Of a stretch of DNA of 51,406 bases, positions 33,522-41,771 are shown piece by piece; positions within the stretch are counted from its first letter, which is position 1, and every line of letters starts with the position of its first letter. The notes under the pieces were generated by a model. That model had not been told where the DNA came from and did not search any database. It was given only the letters and a program-made list of their open reading frames with translations. The position numbers and the translations under genes are program-made. Source of the stretch: Bacteroidota bacterium. Lineage in GTDB: Bacteria; Bacteroidota; Bacteroidia; Bacteroidales; Bacteroidaceae. Location: contig JAEZKJ010000035.1 in assembly GCA_023415545.1 (NCBI GenBank), positions 1 to 51,406 on the forward strand, in the 5' to 3' direction.

Positions 33522-34397
33522 ATGATACAATCAATGACCGGATATGGTAAAGCTACCATAAAATTCGGAGATAAAAAAATTAATATTGAAATTAAGTCCC
33601 TCAATAGCAAAGCATTAGACTTATCAACAAGAATAGCTCCTCTTTATCGCGAGAAAGAGATGGAAATCCGAAATACGATATCTAAAGCTCTTGAACGTGG
33701 TAAAGTTGATTTTAGCTTATGGATTGAAAAAGATGCTGCCAGCACAGCTACTCCAATTAATTCGGCATTGATTGAAAACTATTATAATCAGATAAAAGCA
33801 ATTTCCGAAAGTAAATCTATCCCAATGCCTGAAGATTGCTTCGCTACACTTCTTCGAATGCCTGATGTGTTGACTAAAGTTGATGCTCAGGAGTTGGATG
33901 AAGAAGAGTGGAATGTTGTGAAAGGTGCTGTTGATGAAGCTATCGAACATCTTATTGATTTCCGCAAGCAAGAAGGTGCTGCCTTAGAGAAAAAGTTTAA
34001 TGAAAAAATTGACAACATTGAAACTCTTTTGAAATCTATTGAGCCTTATGAGCTTGAAAGAGTCACAAAAGTTCGTGATCGTATAAGTGAAGCTCTTGAA
34101 AAGACTTTAAGTACAGACTACGATAAAAATCGTCTTGAACAGGAACTTATTTACTATATCGAAAAACTTGACATCAACGAGGAGAAACAACGCCTAACAA
34201 ACCACTTAAACTATTTCCGTGAAACAATGGCTGGTGGTCATGGTCAAGGCAAGAAACTTGGTTTCATTGCTCAAGAGATGGGACGTGAAATTAACACTAC
34301 CGGTAGTAAGTCGAACCATGCACAGATGCAAAACATCGTGGTTCAGATGAAGGATGAACTTGAACAAATAAAAGAACAAGTATTGAATGTAATGTAA
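33522..34397 (+). CDS. yicC: YicC/YloC family endoribonuclease
   Basis: A 291-residue protein of the YicC family, reported as an endoribonuclease acting on small RNAs in E. coli. The N-terminus IQSMTGYGKA (about 2-11), NIEIKSLNSKALDLSTRI, and the C-terminal signature GKKLGFIAQEMGREINTTGSKSN (positions about 248-270) are typical. It begins the operon with gmk six bases downstream, an arrangement found across many bacteria. Confidence 0.94.
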   Translation: MIQSMTGYGKATIKFGDKKINIEIKSLNSKALDLSTRIAPLYREKEMEIRNTISKALERGKVDFSLWIEKDAASTATPINSALIENYYNQIKAISESKSIPMPEDCFATLLRMPDVLTKVDAQELDEEEWNVVKGAVDEAIEHLIDFRKQEGAALEKKFNEKIDNIETLLKSIEPYELERVTKVRDRISEALEKTLSTDYDKNRLEQELIYYIEKLDINEEKQRLTNHLNYFRETMAGGHGQGKKLGFIAQEMGREINTTGSKSNHAQMQNIVVQMKDELEQIKEQVLNVM

Positions 34398-34403
34398 TTT
34401 ACC

Positions 34404-34970
34404 ATGGCAGGAAAACTTATAATATTTTCAGCTCCCTCAGGTTCTGGGAAGTCAACAATAATTAATTATCTCCTTTCAAAAGGATTGAATCTTGCTTTCT
34501 CTATCTCGGCTACAAGTAGAGCCCCCAGAGGTAGTGAGAAAAATGGTGTAGAGTATTACTTTTTATCTCCTGATGAGTTTAGAGAGAAAATTGCCAACAA
34601 TGAGTTTTTAGAATATGAGGAGGTGTACACAGATAAATTTTATGGTACTCTGAAAGCCCCTATCGAGAAACAGTTGAAAGATGGTTATAACGTTATTTTT
34701 GATGTTGATGTAGTTGGTGGTTGTAATATAAAAAAATATTATGGCGATAGAGCATTATCACTTTTCATTCAGCCACCATCAATTGAAGAGTTAAGAAAAA
34801 GGTTAGAAGGAAGAGGCACAGATGCTCCTGAAGTCATTGAGAGCAGAATTAAGAAAGCAGAATTCGAGTTGGGATATGCCGACAAGTTCGATAAAATAAT
34901 CATAAATGATAATCTTGAGAAAGCCAAGGATGAGGCTTTTGAAATCATTAATAACTTTATAAAAGGATAA
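34404..34970 (+). CDS. gmk: Guanylate kinase
   Basis: A 188-residue enzyme phosphorylating GMP to GDP. The P-loop SAPSGSGKST (about 9-18), ATSRAPRGSEKNGVEYYF (about 37-54), the FLEYEEVYTDKFYGT GMP-binding segment and DVDVVGG are intact. It is in the yicC operon, followed two bases later by a small membrane protein gene. Confidence 0.97.
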   Translation: MAGKLIIFSAPSGSGKSTIINYLLSKGLNLAFSISATSRAPRGSEKNGVEYYFLSPDEFREKIANNEFLEYEEVYTDKFYGTLKAPIEKQLKDGYNVIFDVDVVGGCNIKKYYGDRALSLFIQPPSIEELRKRLEGRGTDAPEVIESRIKKAEFELGYADKFDKIIINDNLEKAKDEAFEIINNFIKG

Positions 34971-34972
34971 AA

Positions 34973-35158
34973 ATGAAAAGAAAGACTATGGCTAATGTAA
35001 TGACTGTTCTCACAATTATTATTGCTATAACAGCAGCAGTAGTATGCTACTTGGCAATTGAAAGAGATAATTACCTTATTGCCGGAATTATGGCAATAGT
35101 AGTGATAGGCCAAGGTGTCAATTTTATTCTATGGAGAAAAAAGGCAAACTTAAGATAG
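34973..35158 (+). CDS. Small membrane protein (61 aa) between gmk and nadD
   Basis: A 61-residue protein with two hydrophobic segments (about 8-26 and 34-52) joined by a short charged turn (ERDN), ending in WRKKANLR. It is not recognised as a named family. It starts two bases after the gmk stop and overlaps the first 28 bases of nadD in another frame, which suggests translational coupling of both. It could be a false reading frame, but the regular helix-turn-helix hydrophobicity and tight spacing favour a real inner-membrane microprotein. Confidence 0.55.
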   Translation: MKRKTMANVMTVLTIIIAITAAVVCYLAIERDNYLIAGIMAIVVIGQGVNFILWRKKANLR

Positions 35159-35715
35159 GTATTTTTGGAGGTTCATTTAACCCACCACACATCGGTCATT
35201 TAACTATTGCAAACTACATTTGCGAATTTGATGATATCGATGAGGTTTGGTTTATGGTTACTCCACATAACCCACTAAAGGAAGAGTCCGAACTTATGTC
35301 CGATGAGTTCAGGTTAAATCTTATGCGACTTGCCATAGATGGGTATCCTAAGTTCAAGGTATCTGATTTTGAATTTTACTTACCTCGCCCTACATATACC
35401 ATTACCACTTTAAACAAACTTAAAGAGAAATATCCTGATATAGATTTCACATTGATTATTGGAGCTGACAATTGGAAACTATTTAATAAATGGAAAGATT
35501 CGGATAAGATCATAAATTCATTCGAAATAATTATTTACCCTCGTAAAGGATATGAAATAGATGTTGACAATCTTCCCGAAAATATTAAAGTATCAGATGC
35601 CCCAATAATAGAAGTAAGTTCAACATTTATTCGTGAAAGCATAAAAATGGGAAAAGATATGCGTTTCTTTTTACCTCAAGGTGTGTATAACGAACTACAT
35701 AAAATCTCTTTTTAA
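35131..35715 (+). CDS. nadD: Nicotinate-nucleotide adenylyltransferase
   Basis: A 194-residue enzyme making deamido-NAD from nicotinate mononucleotide and ATP. The nucleotidyltransferase motif FGGSFNPPHIGH (about 12-23), MVTPHNPLK (about 42-50), the IIGADNW segment (about 108-114) and SSTFIRESI (about 168-176, the SxTxxR-type motif) are all present. It overlaps the upstream small membrane gene. It is the last gene of the yicC operon. Confidence 0.94.
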   Translation: MEKKGKLKIGIFGGSFNPPHIGHLTIANYICEFDDIDEVWFMVTPHNPLKEESELMSDEFRLNLMRLAIDGYPKFKVSDFEFYLPRPTYTITTLNKLKEKYPDIDFTLIIGADNWKLFNKWKDSDKIINSFEIIIYPRKGYEIDVDNLPENIKVSDAPIIEVSSTFIRESIKMGKDMRFFLPQGVYNELHKISF

Positions 35716-35764
35716 TTATTACCTAGATTTTCTCAATTATACTGTTGAATGGCATATTATCCCC

Positions 35765-35841
35765 TTATCAACAGCTCTTTTCAACACCATATTACATAGT
35801 TATCAACAGGTTATTAACAGTATATTTTGAAGATATCAACA
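35765..35841 (+). other. Cluster of DnaA-box-like sequences
   Basis: Between the convergent nadD and phosphoesterase genes, TTATCAACA occurs twice (35765-35773, 35800-35808), with TTATTAACA (35811-35819) and ATATCAACA (35833-35841), all in one orientation. Each differs from the DnaA box TTATCCACA by one or two bases. The last three are spaced by 11 and 22 bases, close to helical turns. Confidence 0.35.
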
Positions 35842-35901
35842 ATAAAATCTATAAGATACAATAGTTTATCAAGGAATATAAAACACTTATAATCAACGAT
35901 A

Positions 35902-36735
35902 TTACTCTTTATGTAAAGTAATAAGTACTATTTCACTAGGAGTAAAAAGACGAATATTCTTTCTACTTGTTCCCAACCCATTAGTTATTAACACCGGTAC
36001 ACCAGAACTATTATATTTTAACCCCTTCAAAAAAGAGGTTCCATATTTGGAGTTAGTAACTGGTGCAATGTTTTTAAAAAAAGATATCTGCCCGCCATGT
36101 GTATGACCACTGAGAACGATATCAGCATTGGAAACATCTTTATTTTCGGCATAATCAGGTGAATGAGAAACAAGAATTACATATTCATCCTCACCAAAGT
36201 TTTGAGATATAGGTATATTGTTTGAGGTATCAAATGAATTTTTTACACCTGCTATGATAATATGCGACTTCCCATTGAGTAAAGAAACAGCTTCATCTTC
36301 TAAAAGATTAATTCCATACTCATTCATACATCGTTTTATATCACTATAAAAAGGTCCTATATCATGATTTCCCATTACAGCATAAGTACCATATTTACTC
36401 TTGACCTTGGAGATGTAGAAAAATAGAGTATCCATATCGGTTACTACACTATTACCCGGATAATCTCCACCTAAAATAACCACATCGGGTAAAACAGAGT
36501 TTAAAGCACGTACCACATTTATCAACCGCTTATTCGTTAGCTTACTTTTGTAATGAAAATCGGAAGCAAAAGCAATTTTAAATCCATTAAACTCCTGGGG
36601 TAGATTTTTACTATATATGTCATACCTTTTAATTCTACCTACTCCTTTGTATTTAGAAAAAGTGGCAGTTGCACATGAGGCGAAAGTTATAACCACTATT
36701 AAAGAGAACAGTATATTGAACTTTGATATTATCAT
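35902..36735 (-). CDS. Calcineurin-like metallophosphoesterase, probable lipoprotein
   Basis: A 277-residue protein of the YaeI/YkuE-like group. A lipobox-like FASC (Cys21) ends the signal peptide. The metal-site motifs are intact: ASDFHYKS (about 56-63), GGDYPG (about 89-94), MGNHDIG (about 121-127), SHSPDYA and SGHTHGGQISFF. These enzymes often act on UDP-2,3-diacylglucosamine-like or phospholipid substrates; the actual substrate is unknown. It is monocistronic, divergent from menA. Confidence 0.87.
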   Translation of the reverse strand: MIISKFNILFSLIVVITFASCATATFSKYKGVGRIKRYDIYSKNLPQEFNGFKIAFASDFHYKSKLTNKRLINVVRALNSVLPDVVILGGDYPGNSVVTDMDTLFFYISKVKSKYGTYAVMGNHDIGPFYSDIKRCMNEYGINLLEDEAVSLLNGKSHIIIAGVKNSFDTSNNIPISQNFGEDEYVILVSHSPDYAENKDVSNADIVLSGHTHGGQISFFKNIAPVTNSKYGTSFLKGLKYNSSGVPVLITNGLGTSRKNIRLFTPSEIVLITLHKE

Positions 36736-36789
36736 AACAACAAAAATAATTAAATACCAGCACTTTTTGAATTTATTACTATAGCAATG

Positions 36790-36797
36790 TATCTTTG
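36790..36797 (+). promoter_or_regulatory. menA promoter -7 element
   Basis: TATCTTTG, 20 bases upstream of the menA ATG. Confidence 0.6.
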
Positions 36798-36816
36798 TAT
36801 AATAAACAATAGGTGA

Positions 36817-37710
36817 ATGAAAGAGATTAATAAAAACTCAGCTAAAGCTTGGCTATTGGCAGCTCGACCAAAAACACTTTCAGGAGCTGCAGTCCCAGTA
36901 CTAATAGGTTCTTCCTTGGCTTACCAAAATGGCTATTTCGATATTGTACCCTCCATATTATGCATTCTTTTTGCTTTCCTGATGCAGATAGACGCTAACT
37001 TTATAAACGACCTATTCGATTTCATTAAAGGGTCGGATGGAGAGGACAGATTAGGCCCAAAAAGAGCTTGTGCACAGGGGTGGATATCAATAGATGCAAT
37101 GAAAAAAGGTATTGCTTTAACAACTGTTACAGCATGTTTAATTGGAGTAGTTCTTCTATTTTATGGTGGTTTGGAGATGATACCAATAGGAATACTATGC
37201 ATAATCTTCGCTTTTTTATATACAGCAGGTCCATATCCATTAGCTTATCACGGCTGGGGAGATATATTGGTAATTATATTTTTTGGATTTGTTCCAGTTG
37301 GCTGTACTTTCTATGTGATGTCGCATACATGGACTTCGGATGTTACTATAGCTTCATTGGCTTGTGGATTAGTAATAGACACTTTGCTAATTGTTAATAA
37401 CTATCGGGATATAGATCAAGACAGACTAAATGGTAAACATACAATAATAGTATTATTAGGTTCTAAGGCAGGTAGAATGCTTTATTTGATAGCCGGAATA
37501 ATAGCTAGTTTATTATGCATTTGTTTTGCTTTCAAAGGATTATTTTGGGCAGCTTTACTTCCACAACTGTTTTTGATACCACATGTACTTACATGGAATG
37601 AGATGGTTAGAATTAATAAAGGTAAAGAGTTAAACATTGTTCTAGGAAAAAGCGCTAGAAATATACTTATTTTTGGATTGCTTCTATCTTTAGGTATTGT
37701 ATTAGGATAG
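36817..37710 (+). CDS. menA: 1,4-Dihydroxy-2-naphthoate polyprenyltransferase
   Basis: A 297-residue integral membrane prenyltransferase of the UbiA family making demethylmenaquinone. It has about eight hydrophobic segments. The first Asp-rich prenyl-diphosphate motif is DANFINDLFDF (about 53-63) and the second is NNYRDIDQDRLNGKHT (about 194-209). AARPKTLSGAAVPV at the N-terminus is typical. Other men genes are absent from the window. It is a single-gene unit. Confidence 0.94.
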   Translation: MKEINKNSAKAWLLAARPKTLSGAAVPVLIGSSLAYQNGYFDIVPSILCILFAFLMQIDANFINDLFDFIKGSDGEDRLGPKRACAQGWISIDAMKKGIALTTVTACLIGVVLLFYGGLEMIPIGILCIIFAFLYTAGPYPLAYHGWGDILVIIFFGFVPVGCTFYVMSHTWTSDVTIASLACGLVIDTLLIVNNYRDIDQDRLNGKHTIIVLLGSKAGRMLYLIAGIIASLLCICFAFKGLFWAALLPQLFLIPHVLTWNEMVRINKGKELNIVLGKSARNILIFGLLLSLGIVLG

Positions 37711-37820
37711 TATTTATCAACTATGCACTATGATTTCCAATCACTTCAAAATTAATAAACGCATAAGTAATGTTTATTGAGTTATAAGTTTTGCGGATAT
37801 AAACATAAATTAGAAACATT

Positions 37821-37862
37821 AAAAAGAGTGAGACGAATAAATATTTTCATCTCACTCTTTTT
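37821..37862. terminator. Bidirectional intrinsic terminator between menA and ispF
   Basis: AAAAAGAGTGAGA pairs perfectly with TCTCACTCTTTTT (13 bp, 16-base loop), with T-tracts on both strands. It ends ispF (minus) directly and could end menA. Confidence 0.85.
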
Positions 37863-37888
37863 ATATATTTTTCAATAAAAGTAGTTTC

Positions 37889-38368
37889 TTACATTTTATT
37901 AATTAATACTGTTGCATAAGCAGATATACCCTCTTCTCTTCCTGTAAAACCAAGCTTTTCACTAGTTGTGGCCTTAATAGATATATCATCCTCATCAACA
38001 CCCATAACTTTGGCAAGAACAGACTGCATTTCAGGGATATGTTTATTTAGCTTAGGTCGTTCAGCACAAACTGTCGCATCAATATTTCCAACAGTATAAC
38101 CTTTTTGTGAAATAAGCTCTATAGTTTTAGAAAGAAGAATTTTACTATCAATATTTTCAAAAGAGGCAGAAGTATCTGGGAAATGATATCCAATATCTCT
38201 CATATTCGCAGCTCCAAGAAGAGCATCACAAATAGCATGAATTAGTACATCTGCATCCGAGTGGCCCAAAAGCCCCATCTCGTGTTCAAGTTTGATTCCT
38301 CCTATCCACAAATCACGTCCTTCAACAAGTTTATGGACATCATATCCAAAACCTACTCTTATTTTCAT
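37889..38368 (-). CDS. ispF: 2-C-methyl-D-erythritol 2,4-cyclodiphosphate synthase
   Basis: A 159-residue trimeric zinc enzyme of the MEP pathway. VGFGYDVHKL at the N-terminus supplies the metal ligands Asp9 and His11, followed by LLGHSDADVLIHAICDALLGAA, the family signature (starting near residue 33), and the C-terminal KATTSEKLGFTGREEGI. The start overlaps the FAH gene stop in an ATGA. It is the last gene of the rex-FAH-ispF operon. Confidence 0.97.
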   Translation of the reverse strand: MKIRVGFGYDVHKLVEGRDLWIGGIKLEHEMGLLGHSDADVLIHAICDALLGAANMRDIGYHFPDTSASFENIDSKILLSKTIELISQKGYTVGNIDATVCAERPKLNKHIPEMQSVLAKVMGVDEDDISIKATTSEKLGFTGREEGISAYATVLINKM

Positions 38369-38982
38369 CGTACGTAGAAATCTAAAAGTTTTTTATCTTC
38401 AATATATCCCTCAAGATGATCATCTATATTTACAGGACCTACGCCAACCGGAGTACCTGTATAGATAATGTCACCAATCTTCAAAGTATAGAATTTGCTG
38501 ATATAAGCAATAATTTCATCAACACTAAAAATCATATCACGGCTATTACCTCTCTGCAATTCCATCCCATTAATATCTAGATGAAAGTCTATATCTTGAA
38601 TATTTTTAAACTCATCGACAGAGATAAATTCGCCTATAACAGCCGAATTATCGAAACCTTTGCTTAATTCCCAAGGTTTACCCTCAGCGCGTAAACTATT
38701 TTGAATATCACGTGCTGTAAAATCTATACCTACGGTAATAGCATCATAATATCTATGAGCAAAACGTGGTGCAATATTTTTACCTAGCCTGTTTATTCTT
38801 ACTACGAGTTCTGTTTCATACTCTATCTGAGAAGAAAAATCTGGTATAAAAAAAGGCTTGCCATCTTTAAGCAATGCCGAATCAGGTTTTAAAAATATTA
38901 CCGGTTCCTTAGGAAGCGATTCATTTTCATGCAACTCATGACAATGAGCCTCATAATTCATTCCTACTGCAAATATTTTCAT
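38365..38982 (-). CDS. Fumarylacetoacetate hydrolase family protein
   Basis: A 205-residue single-domain FAH-fold protein of the acylpyruvase/oxaloacetate-tautomerase-like group. Metal ligands are visible as YETELVVRINR (two Glu), DFTARDIQ and the Lys/Asp segment KGFDNSAVIG, with the C-terminal GDIIYTGTPVGVGPV. The probable role is hydrolysis or tautomerisation of small 2-oxo acids; the substrate is unknown. Start and rex stop overlap by one base (TAATG), and the end overlaps ispF by four bases. Confidence 0.9.
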   Translation of the reverse strand: MKIFAVGMNYEAHCHELHENESLPKEPVIFLKPDSALLKDGKPFFIPDFSSQIEYETELVVRINRLGKNIAPRFAHRYYDAITVGIDFTARDIQNSLRAEGKPWELSKGFDNSAVIGEFISVDEFKNIQDIDFHLDINGMELQRGNSRDMIFSVDEIIAYISKFYTLKIGDIIYTGTPVGVGPVNIDDHLEGYIEDKKLLDFYVR

Positions 38983-39638
38983 TATTCGTTGTCTTGATTT
39001 AGATTAAGACGATTAAACATAACTGCTAAATGAGCATAAAGCGAAGTGTTTTGCACAACAATATTTTCCGGTACACGTATACGAAAAGGCGTAAAGTTCC
39101 AAATAGCTTTTATACCTCCTGAAACCATTTTCTCGGATATTTCTTGAGCAATATTTATGGGTACAGTAAGTACACCAATATTAACATCGTTTTTTGCCAT
39201 CATCTCCTCAAACTTATCGGAGTGGTAAATAGGTATACCATTAATCTTTTGACCAACTTTATCAGGGTTAATATCGAAAGCCCCAACAATTTCAAGACCA
39301 AAATGATTAAGACCGGAATCTCTAAGAAGAGCTCCGCCAAGACTACCAACACCGAACAGATACGCTCTATGCATTTTTGTAAAACCTAAAAAGGATTCCA
39401 ACTCATCAATTAACTCACTAATTTCATAACCCACTCTTGTACGTCCAGATATTTTCATATAGGAAAGATCTTTCGCCACTTGCGATGCATCTATATTTGT
39501 CTCCTTACTTATTTGAGTTGAAGAGACAAATTGTTCTCCTTTATCTCTCATAAGTTTTACATTTGAGAGATACCAAGGAAGCCTGCGCAAAGTTGGTTCC
39601 GGTATTTTTTCTGTCATTTTTAATTTATCTGCATCCAT
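38982..39638 (-). CDS. rex: Redox-sensing transcriptional repressor Rex
   Basis: A 218-residue NADH/NAD-responsive repressor. The N-terminal winged helix (about 8-85) starts with IPEPTLRRLPWYL, includes VSSTQISKETNIDASQVAKD and RVGYEI. The C-terminal Rossmann domain has FGVGSLGGALL and ends in the domain-swapped helix. It opens an operon with FAH and ispF. The first Met (39638) is used; Met8 (39617) is an alternative with better family match. No TTGTGAAnnnnTTCACAA operator was found in front of it. Confidence 0.94.
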   Translation of the reverse strand: MDADKLKMTEKIPEPTLRRLPWYLSNVKLMRDKGEQFVSSTQISKETNIDASQVAKDLSYMKISGRTRVGYEISELIDELESFLGFTKMHRAYLFGVGSLGGALLRDSGLNHFGLEIVGAFDINPDKVGQKINGIPIYHSDKFEEMMAKNDVNIGVLTVPINIAQEISEKMVSGGIKAIWNFTPFRIRVPENIVVQNTSLYAHLAVMFNRLNLNQDNE

Positions 39639-39951
39639 AAATTAGGGATAAAACTATCTGTTTTATGCAAAAATACATTTTTATTTCTAAGTACAATATA
39701 TGAGCTATGAAAATATATATATCAAACTATTAAGAAACAAACTCTGTTTTATTGTTCTTCGCAATTTAACATATTAGTAAATATAGTAAATTCACTGTAA
39801 TATATTGAATAGTTATTCAAGGAAACTATATATTAAAATAAACGCATTTTTATTTCGTAAAAAGGTTTATAATTCATACTTTCGGTTATGAAATGATGAG
39901 ATTTTATCATTAATATCCATCGATATTATTTATAAAAAAATTGAAAGAGTT
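39639..39951. other. Divergent intergenic region between rex and the SUI1 gene
   Basis: About 310 AT-rich bases. It holds the rex -7 element at 39668-39675. On the plus strand TACTTTCG (39877-39884) is one mismatch from a -7 box and could serve the SUI1 gene. Nothing else was recognised. Confidence 0.5.
39668..39675 (-). promoter_or_regulatory. rex operon promoter -7 element
   Basis: Minus-strand TATTTTTG, 30 bases upstream of the first Met, with a TTG 18 bases further upstream. Confidence 0.55.
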
Positions 39952-40290
39952 ATGAAGAATAATGATTGGAAAGATAGATTAAATGTGGTTTATTCTACAA
40001 ATCCTGAGTTTAAATATAATAAAGTAGAAGAAGAAGAGGTTGAAACGTTGGATAAAAAGCAACAAAGACTTAGAGTTTCAATCGAGAAAAAAAATCGTGG
40101 TGGAAAGACTGTAACATTGATTACCGGTTTTATTGGCAGTGATGATGATTTAAAAGATTTAGGAAAACTGTTGAAAACAAAATGTGGTGTTGGAGGTTCA
40201 GCAAAAGATGGTGAGATAATAATTCAAGGGGAATTTAAACAAAGGGTAATTGAATTGTTGAAAAATGAGGGGTACACTCAAACAAAATAG
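39952..40290 (+). CDS. SUI1/eIF1-like translation factor (YciH family)
   Basis: A 112-residue protein with a short acidic N-terminal tail (about 25-35) and a SUI1 domain (about 38-110): RLRVSIEKKNRGGKTVTLITG (starting near 40), LGKLLKTKCGVGGSAKDGEI and IIQGEF, matching the YciH/eIF1 fold. In E. coli YciH influences start-codon fidelity and stress translation. It is followed 72 bases later by a DUF2007 gene, probably in one transcript. Confidence 0.9.
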   Translation: MKNNDWKDRLNVVYSTNPEFKYNKVEEEEVETLDKKQQRLRVSIEKKNRGGKTVTLITGFIGSDDDLKDLGKLLKTKCGVGGSAKDGEIIIQGEFKQRVIELLKNEGYTQTK

Positions 40291-40362
40291 AGTGATTTTT
40301 GGTAGATATAGTAGATATAAAGGGGCATATAAAAATAATACAATTAATCAATAATTAATATT

Positions 40363-40587
40363 ATGATTCTAAAGAGGTTACCACCGATGCAAAACAGTTA
40401 CCAACTAGGAATACTAAAAAGCATATTAGATGATGAAGAGATTCCCTACTACGTTAGAAATGAAAATCTATCGTCGGCTTATGGGTTTATACCCGATTTC
40501 CAAGAGCAGATAATGGTAAGCGAGGATGACTACCAGAGAGCTATAGATATTATTAAGAAAGGATTTCCTGAAATAAAATTAGAATAA
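40363..40587 (+). CDS. DUF2007 family protein (putative signal-transducing protein)
   Basis: A 74-residue cytoplasmic protein with a single DUF2007-type alpha/beta fold: NSYQLGILKSILDDEEIPYYV (starting near 11), followed by QIMVSEDDYQRAIDII (about 49-64). The family resembles the PII-like ferredoxin-fold group; the ligand is unknown. It is likely co-transcribed with the SUI1-like gene and ends at a perfect-stem terminator. Confidence 0.85.
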   Translation: MILKRLPPMQNSYQLGILKSILDDEEIPYYVRNENLSSAYGFIPDFQEQIMVSEDDYQRAIDIIKKGFPEIKLE

Positions 40588-40601
40588 AAAATTATCATAT
40601 A

Positions 40602-40636
40602 AAAAAGTACGCTTTGAGAATCAAAGCGTACTTTTT
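40602..40636. terminator. Bidirectional intrinsic terminator (perfect 16-bp stem)
   Basis: AAAAAGTACGCTTTGA pairs perfectly with TCAAAGCGTACTTTTT around a GAA loop. It serves the DUF2007 gene on plus and tsf on minus. Confidence 0.9.
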
Positions 40637-40658
40637 AATTATATCTTATTTATAAAAA

Positions 40659-41651
40659 TTACTCAGCGCGAAGAGTGAAGCGTTTGAAATCAACAATCTT
40701 CAAGTCAGCATCAGCCTCTTTCAATACATCAGCAACAGTTTTCTTAGGATCCATGATGTACTCTTGGTTTACAAGACATACTTCTTTGAAGAATTTAGAG
40801 ATACGACCATTAGCGATGTTTTGAATCATCTGTTCAGGTAGGTTAGCAGCTTTTTCAGCAGCTACGCTCTCTTTAATATTACGGATCTCTTGAGCCTGAG
40901 CTTCAGTGATAGTACCTTTCATGATACCTTCGTTGATATGCTCTTCATTTTCAGCGATATAAAGGTTGAAACCAGCTTTTTTCAAAGCAGCTTCCACAGC
41001 TTTCTTAACTTGCTCTTCTTTAGTTTTCTCAATAGCAACTTGTCTTTCAGCCTCAACAACAGAAGCAGGAACAGTAGTCTCATCGATAGCTATAGGATTC
41101 ATAGCTGCGATTTGCATTGCTATTTCATGAGCGATAGCTTCATTAACTTCCTTATTGAAAGCTACCATAGTACAAAGTTGGTTCTTGTTTTGGTGGTTGT
41201 AAACAGAAACACATTCACCTTCAACAACATTGAAACCATCAAGTTCCATTTTCTCACCAGTGATACCGCTACGATCAACAACAGCATCAGCTACTGTACC
41301 ATTACCCAAAGGTAAAGCTTTAACTTCCTCAAGAGTTTTGCAGTTGTTTGCAATAGCAGCATCAAGAATATCGTTTGTCAAAGCAACAAAATCAGCATTC
41401 TTAGCAACGAAATCTGTTTCGCATTTCAATGCAATCATAGCAGCTTTTTTGCCAGTAGATTTAGCAAGTACACAACCTTCAGAAGCATCACGATCTGAAC
41501 GTTTTGCAGCAACAGCTTGACCTTTCTTACGAATGATCTCCATTGCTTTATCTAAATCTCCATCTGTCTCTGCAAGAGCATTTTTACAATCCATCATACC
41601 AGCACCGCTTAATTTACGAAGCTTGGTAATATCAGCCATAGTAACAGCCAT
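40659..41651 (-). CDS. tsf: Elongation factor Ts
   Basis: A 330-residue nucleotide exchange factor for EF-Tu. The N-terminal UBA-like domain contains the family signature LRKLSGAGMMDCKNAL, and the TDFVAKN segment precedes the core dimerisation domain. A longer frame begins at 41741, but the palindromic intergenic element would then be translated. The start at 41651 (MAVTMADITKLRKLSGAG) is preferred; Met5 of this form is also possible. It is the last gene of the rplM-rpsI-rpsB-tsf operon. Confidence 0.96.
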   Translation of the reverse strand: MAVTMADITKLRKLSGAGMMDCKNALAETDGDLDKAMEIIRKKGQAVAAKRSDRDASEGCVLAKSTGKKAAMIALKCETDFVAKNADFVALTNDILDAAIANNCKTLEEVKALPLGNGTVADAVVDRSGITGEKMELDGFNVVEGECVSVYNHQNKNQLCTMVAFNKEVNEAIAHEIAMQIAAMNPIAIDETTVPASVVEAERQVAIEKTKEEQVKKAVEAALKKAGFNLYIAENEEHINEGIMKGTITEAQAQEIRNIKESVAAEKAANLPEQMIQNIANGRISKFFKEVCLVNQEYIMDPKKTVADVLKEADADLKIVDFKRFTLRAE

Positions 41652-41694
41652 AATATTCTTATAATTTAATGTTAATAATAGTGTCTCAAAACAG

Positions 41695-41762
41695 CTGAGA
41701 GCCGAGAATAGAGGGTTAGGGATTGCATATGTAATCCTCAACCTTCCACTCTCAGCTCTCAG
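41695..41762. repeat. REP-like long palindromic element between rpsB and tsf
   Basis: CTGAGAGC (41695-41702) pairs with GCTCTCAG (41755-41762). The inside continues as an imperfect stem (GAG-rich arm against CTC-rich arm) down to GGATT/AATCC around GCATATGT, about 68 bases in total. Iterated GAGAGCTGAGAG-type arms of this sort recur between genes in Bacteroidota genomes from memory. It fills most of the 120-base gap between the stop of rpsB and the start of tsf. Confidence 0.6.
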
Positions 41763-41771
41763 AAAATATAA

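Noticed and set aside
35716..35901. A confident oriC call
   Set aside because: Only degenerate boxes are present, there is no dnaA, gidA or parAB neighbour, and TTATCAAC-like strings are common in this AT-rich genome.
39639..39951. A Rex operator in front of rex
   Set aside because: No TTGTGAA-N4-TTCACAA-like palindrome was found in this region.
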